From positions 1-44,477 of the forward strand of contig JAICNB010000021.1 in the NCBI GenBank assembly GCA_025928935.1: DNA of 44,477 bases, written 5' to 3'. Source of the stretch: Acidimicrobiia bacterium. Lineage in GTDB: Bacteria; Actinomycetota; Acidimicrobiia; Spongiisociales; ZC4RG35. The translations under genes were made by a program, and so were the position numbers. The notes under the pieces were generated by a model. The model worked only from the letters and a program-made list of their open reading frames with translations, searched no databases and was not told the DNA's origin. Each line of letters starts with the position of its first letter. Position 1 is the stretch's first letter. Of this stretch, positions 43,564 through 44,477 are shown in pieces.

Positions 43564-43678
43564 GCCTCGACCCTATAACCTCGCGCTCCGTGGTCACCAC
43601 CATCGGCCCGGAGCTCGGACACGGCACCGTGGCGCGACTGGTGCGGGGAGCGCCCCCGGCGAGGTCGGGTATCCGGGG

Positions 43679-43789
43679 GTGGCCGCCTATTCGTTGGGGA
43701 TCCTGGCGCTGTTTCTCGCCATGGGTGCGTTCATTCGTTGGTGGGGGAACGCGCGGGGCCAGGAACTGGCCATCGTGCCGCCGGTGTGA
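43679..43789 (+). CDS. Very small putative single-pass membrane protein
   Basis: The last 36 codons of an open frame encode one hydrophobic helix (YSLGILALFLAMGAFIRWW) with a basic flank. Its stop overlaps the GTG start of the acetyltransferase by four bases, which argues for real translation. GTG at 43679 is the only sensible internal start; an upstream ATG at 43562 overlaps the divergent M24 start. No family was recognised. Confidence 0.4.
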   Translation: MAAYSLGILALFLAMGAFIRWWGNARGQELAIVPPV

Positions 43790-44259
43790 CGTTGGATGAG
43801 CTGTTCGTCCCAGAGGGATTCGTCGTCCCAAACGGCCTCGATGGTCCCGGGTTCAGGCTCGAGCCGCTGGGGCCTGTTCACAACGAGCGCGACCATGACG
43901 CATGGATGTCGAGCATCGATCACATCCGCTCCACACCCGGCTGGGCGGCCAGCAGATGGCCCAGGCCGATGACCCTGGTCGAGAACCTGAGAGACCTGGA
44001 GGCTCACGCCCGCGACTTCGCCCGACGGGAGGGTTTCACCTACTCGGTCCTCGAGGGAGAGCAAGTCATCGGGTGCGTCTACATCTACCCGGCCAAGACC
44101 GGAGATTCTGAGGCCGAGGTCAGGTCTTGGGTTCGGGAGAGTCGCGCCCGGCTCGACGGGCCTGTGTGGCGCACGGTCAGCGCGTGGCTCGAGGAGAGCT
44201 GGCCGTTCGACAGCTTCGTCTATGCAGAACGCGCCGAGCCGCCCCGAGAGGTGACGTGA
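43786..44259 (+). CDS. GNAT family N-acetyltransferase
   Basis: A 157-residue GNAT-fold protein. It begins with the usual FRLEPLGPVHNERDHDAWM pattern; the central strands FTYSVLEGEQVIGCVYIYP (about residues 83-101) are the acetyl-CoA-side core, and AEVRSWVRESRARLDGPVW lies where helix 3 is expected. The Arg/Gly pyrophosphate loop is not canonical, so the acceptor and even activity are uncertain. It starts with GTG overlapping the small membrane protein stop. The 3' end overlaps the convergent partial gene by 40 bases. Confidence 0.82.
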   Translation: MTLDELFVPEGFVVPNGLDGPGFRLEPLGPVHNERDHDAWMSSIDHIRSTPGWAASRWPRPMTLVENLRDLEAHARDFARREGFTYSVLEGEQVIGCVYIYPAKTGDSEAEVRSWVRESRARLDGPVWRTVSAWLEESWPFDSFVYAERAEPPREVT

Positions 44260-44477
44260 TCGAGCACACCATGGAGTGGGTGGGGGACATTGTCGAGGTC
44301 CAGGGCGTCGACCATCGAACGGGCGTAGTTGGCCTTTCGTCCGGACCGGGTGCCCATGAAACGCCAGAGGACCCGCTCGATCGGCTGGTCGCGATGGGCC
44401 GGCTGGCGGAGAAGGGTGTTCAGGGAGCTCAGCTCGCCCTGCTGATCGATGATCCGCTCCACCCGCGCCGGCCCCAG
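44220..44477 (-). CDS. 3' end of an unidentified gene (cut by the window edge)
   Basis: An open frame runs from the right edge to a stop at 44220 (about 85 residues). The protein (RVERIIDQQGELSSLNTLLRQ ..., FMGTRSGRKANYARSMVDAL) is moderately hydrophobic, and G/C-rich third positions fit coding use. A forward frame from GTG 44256 is also open to the edge, but has poorer third positions. No family was recognised. The overlap with the acetyltransferase end is unusual but possible for convergent genes. Confidence 0.55.
   Translation of the reverse strand: MGPARVERIIDQQGELSSLNTLLRQPAHRDQPIERVLWRFMGTRSGRKANYARSMVDALDLDNVPHPLHGVLDHVTSRGGSARSA

Noticed and set aside
44256-44477. Forward frame starting GTG at the acetyltransferase stop, open to the edge
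   Set aside because: Third-position G/C content is lower than for the minus-strand frame, and the product is less protein-like. It cannot be fully excluded.
1-44477. CRISPR arrays, insertion sequences, prophage genes, origins
   Set aside because: No regularly spaced direct repeats, transposase or integrase motifs, phage structural genes or DnaA-box clusters were recognised.

Overview
The window looks like a piece of a high-GC actinobacterial chromosome. The evidence is the codon bias towards G/C third positions, the gene order dnaX-ybaB-recR ... ask-asd (also seen in mycobacteria), LuxR-type LAL regulators, lipoproteins with long Thr/Ser linkers, a class II fructose bisphosphatase and many GTG/TTG starts with 1-4 base gene overlaps. 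An Acidimicrobiia-like lineage fits, but that is inference. No integrase, transposase, CRISPR array or rRNA was found.

Layout. (1) 1-7323 (+): a sugar uptake and catabolic operon: ribose-type ABC ATPase (cut by the window edge), two permeases, a Gfo/Idh/MocA dehydrogenase, an IolE-like TIM-barrel isomerase/epimerase, an FAD oxidoreductase and a phosphotriesterase-family hydrolase. It meets head-on a two-gene unit on the minus strand (9190-7320): a second Gfo/Idh/MocA enzyme and a NagB-like deaminase. The substrate is unknown. (2) 9248-13415 (-): an SH3-like lipoprotein, a crotonase of dienoyl-CoA isomerase type, a TfoX-N protein and a NatAB-like ABC exporter, divergent from a LAL regulator (13480-16056, +). 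(3) 16123-17413: a 57-residue basic ORF with a good ribosome site, and dGTPase. (4) 17460-21939 (-): a phosphonate/phosphite-type transporter with a giant permease carrying an extracytoplasmic Ig-like segment, preceded by a HAD 5'-nucleotidase-like gene; then a second ABC exporter pair (21959-24348). (5) 24523-36079: core functions (dnaX, ybaB, recR, glpX, thiolase, methylmalonyl-CoA epimerase, murJ, PHP phosphoesterase, cyclophilin, ask, asd). (6) 36539-36612: tRNA-Pro(CGG), followed by an accessory-looking stretch to 44477: a class III adenylate cyclase with visibly lower GC, a CPBP membrane protein, small membrane proteins, an FAD-linked oxidase divergent from an HxlR regulator broken by an in-frame stop, an M24 homologue without its metal ligands, a GNAT acetyltransferase and a gene fragment.

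Unexplained structure. Three inverted repeats, each exactly 53 bp from end to end, lie at 5081-5133, 11259-11311 and 29792-29844. The first two share arm sequence and part of the core; the third has the same geometry with different arms. They look like dispersed palindromic elements. They are the strongest candidates for something undescribed, with the Ig-containing PhnE-like permease and the unassigned sugar pathway. All functional calls come from reading motifs by eye; no database search was possible.
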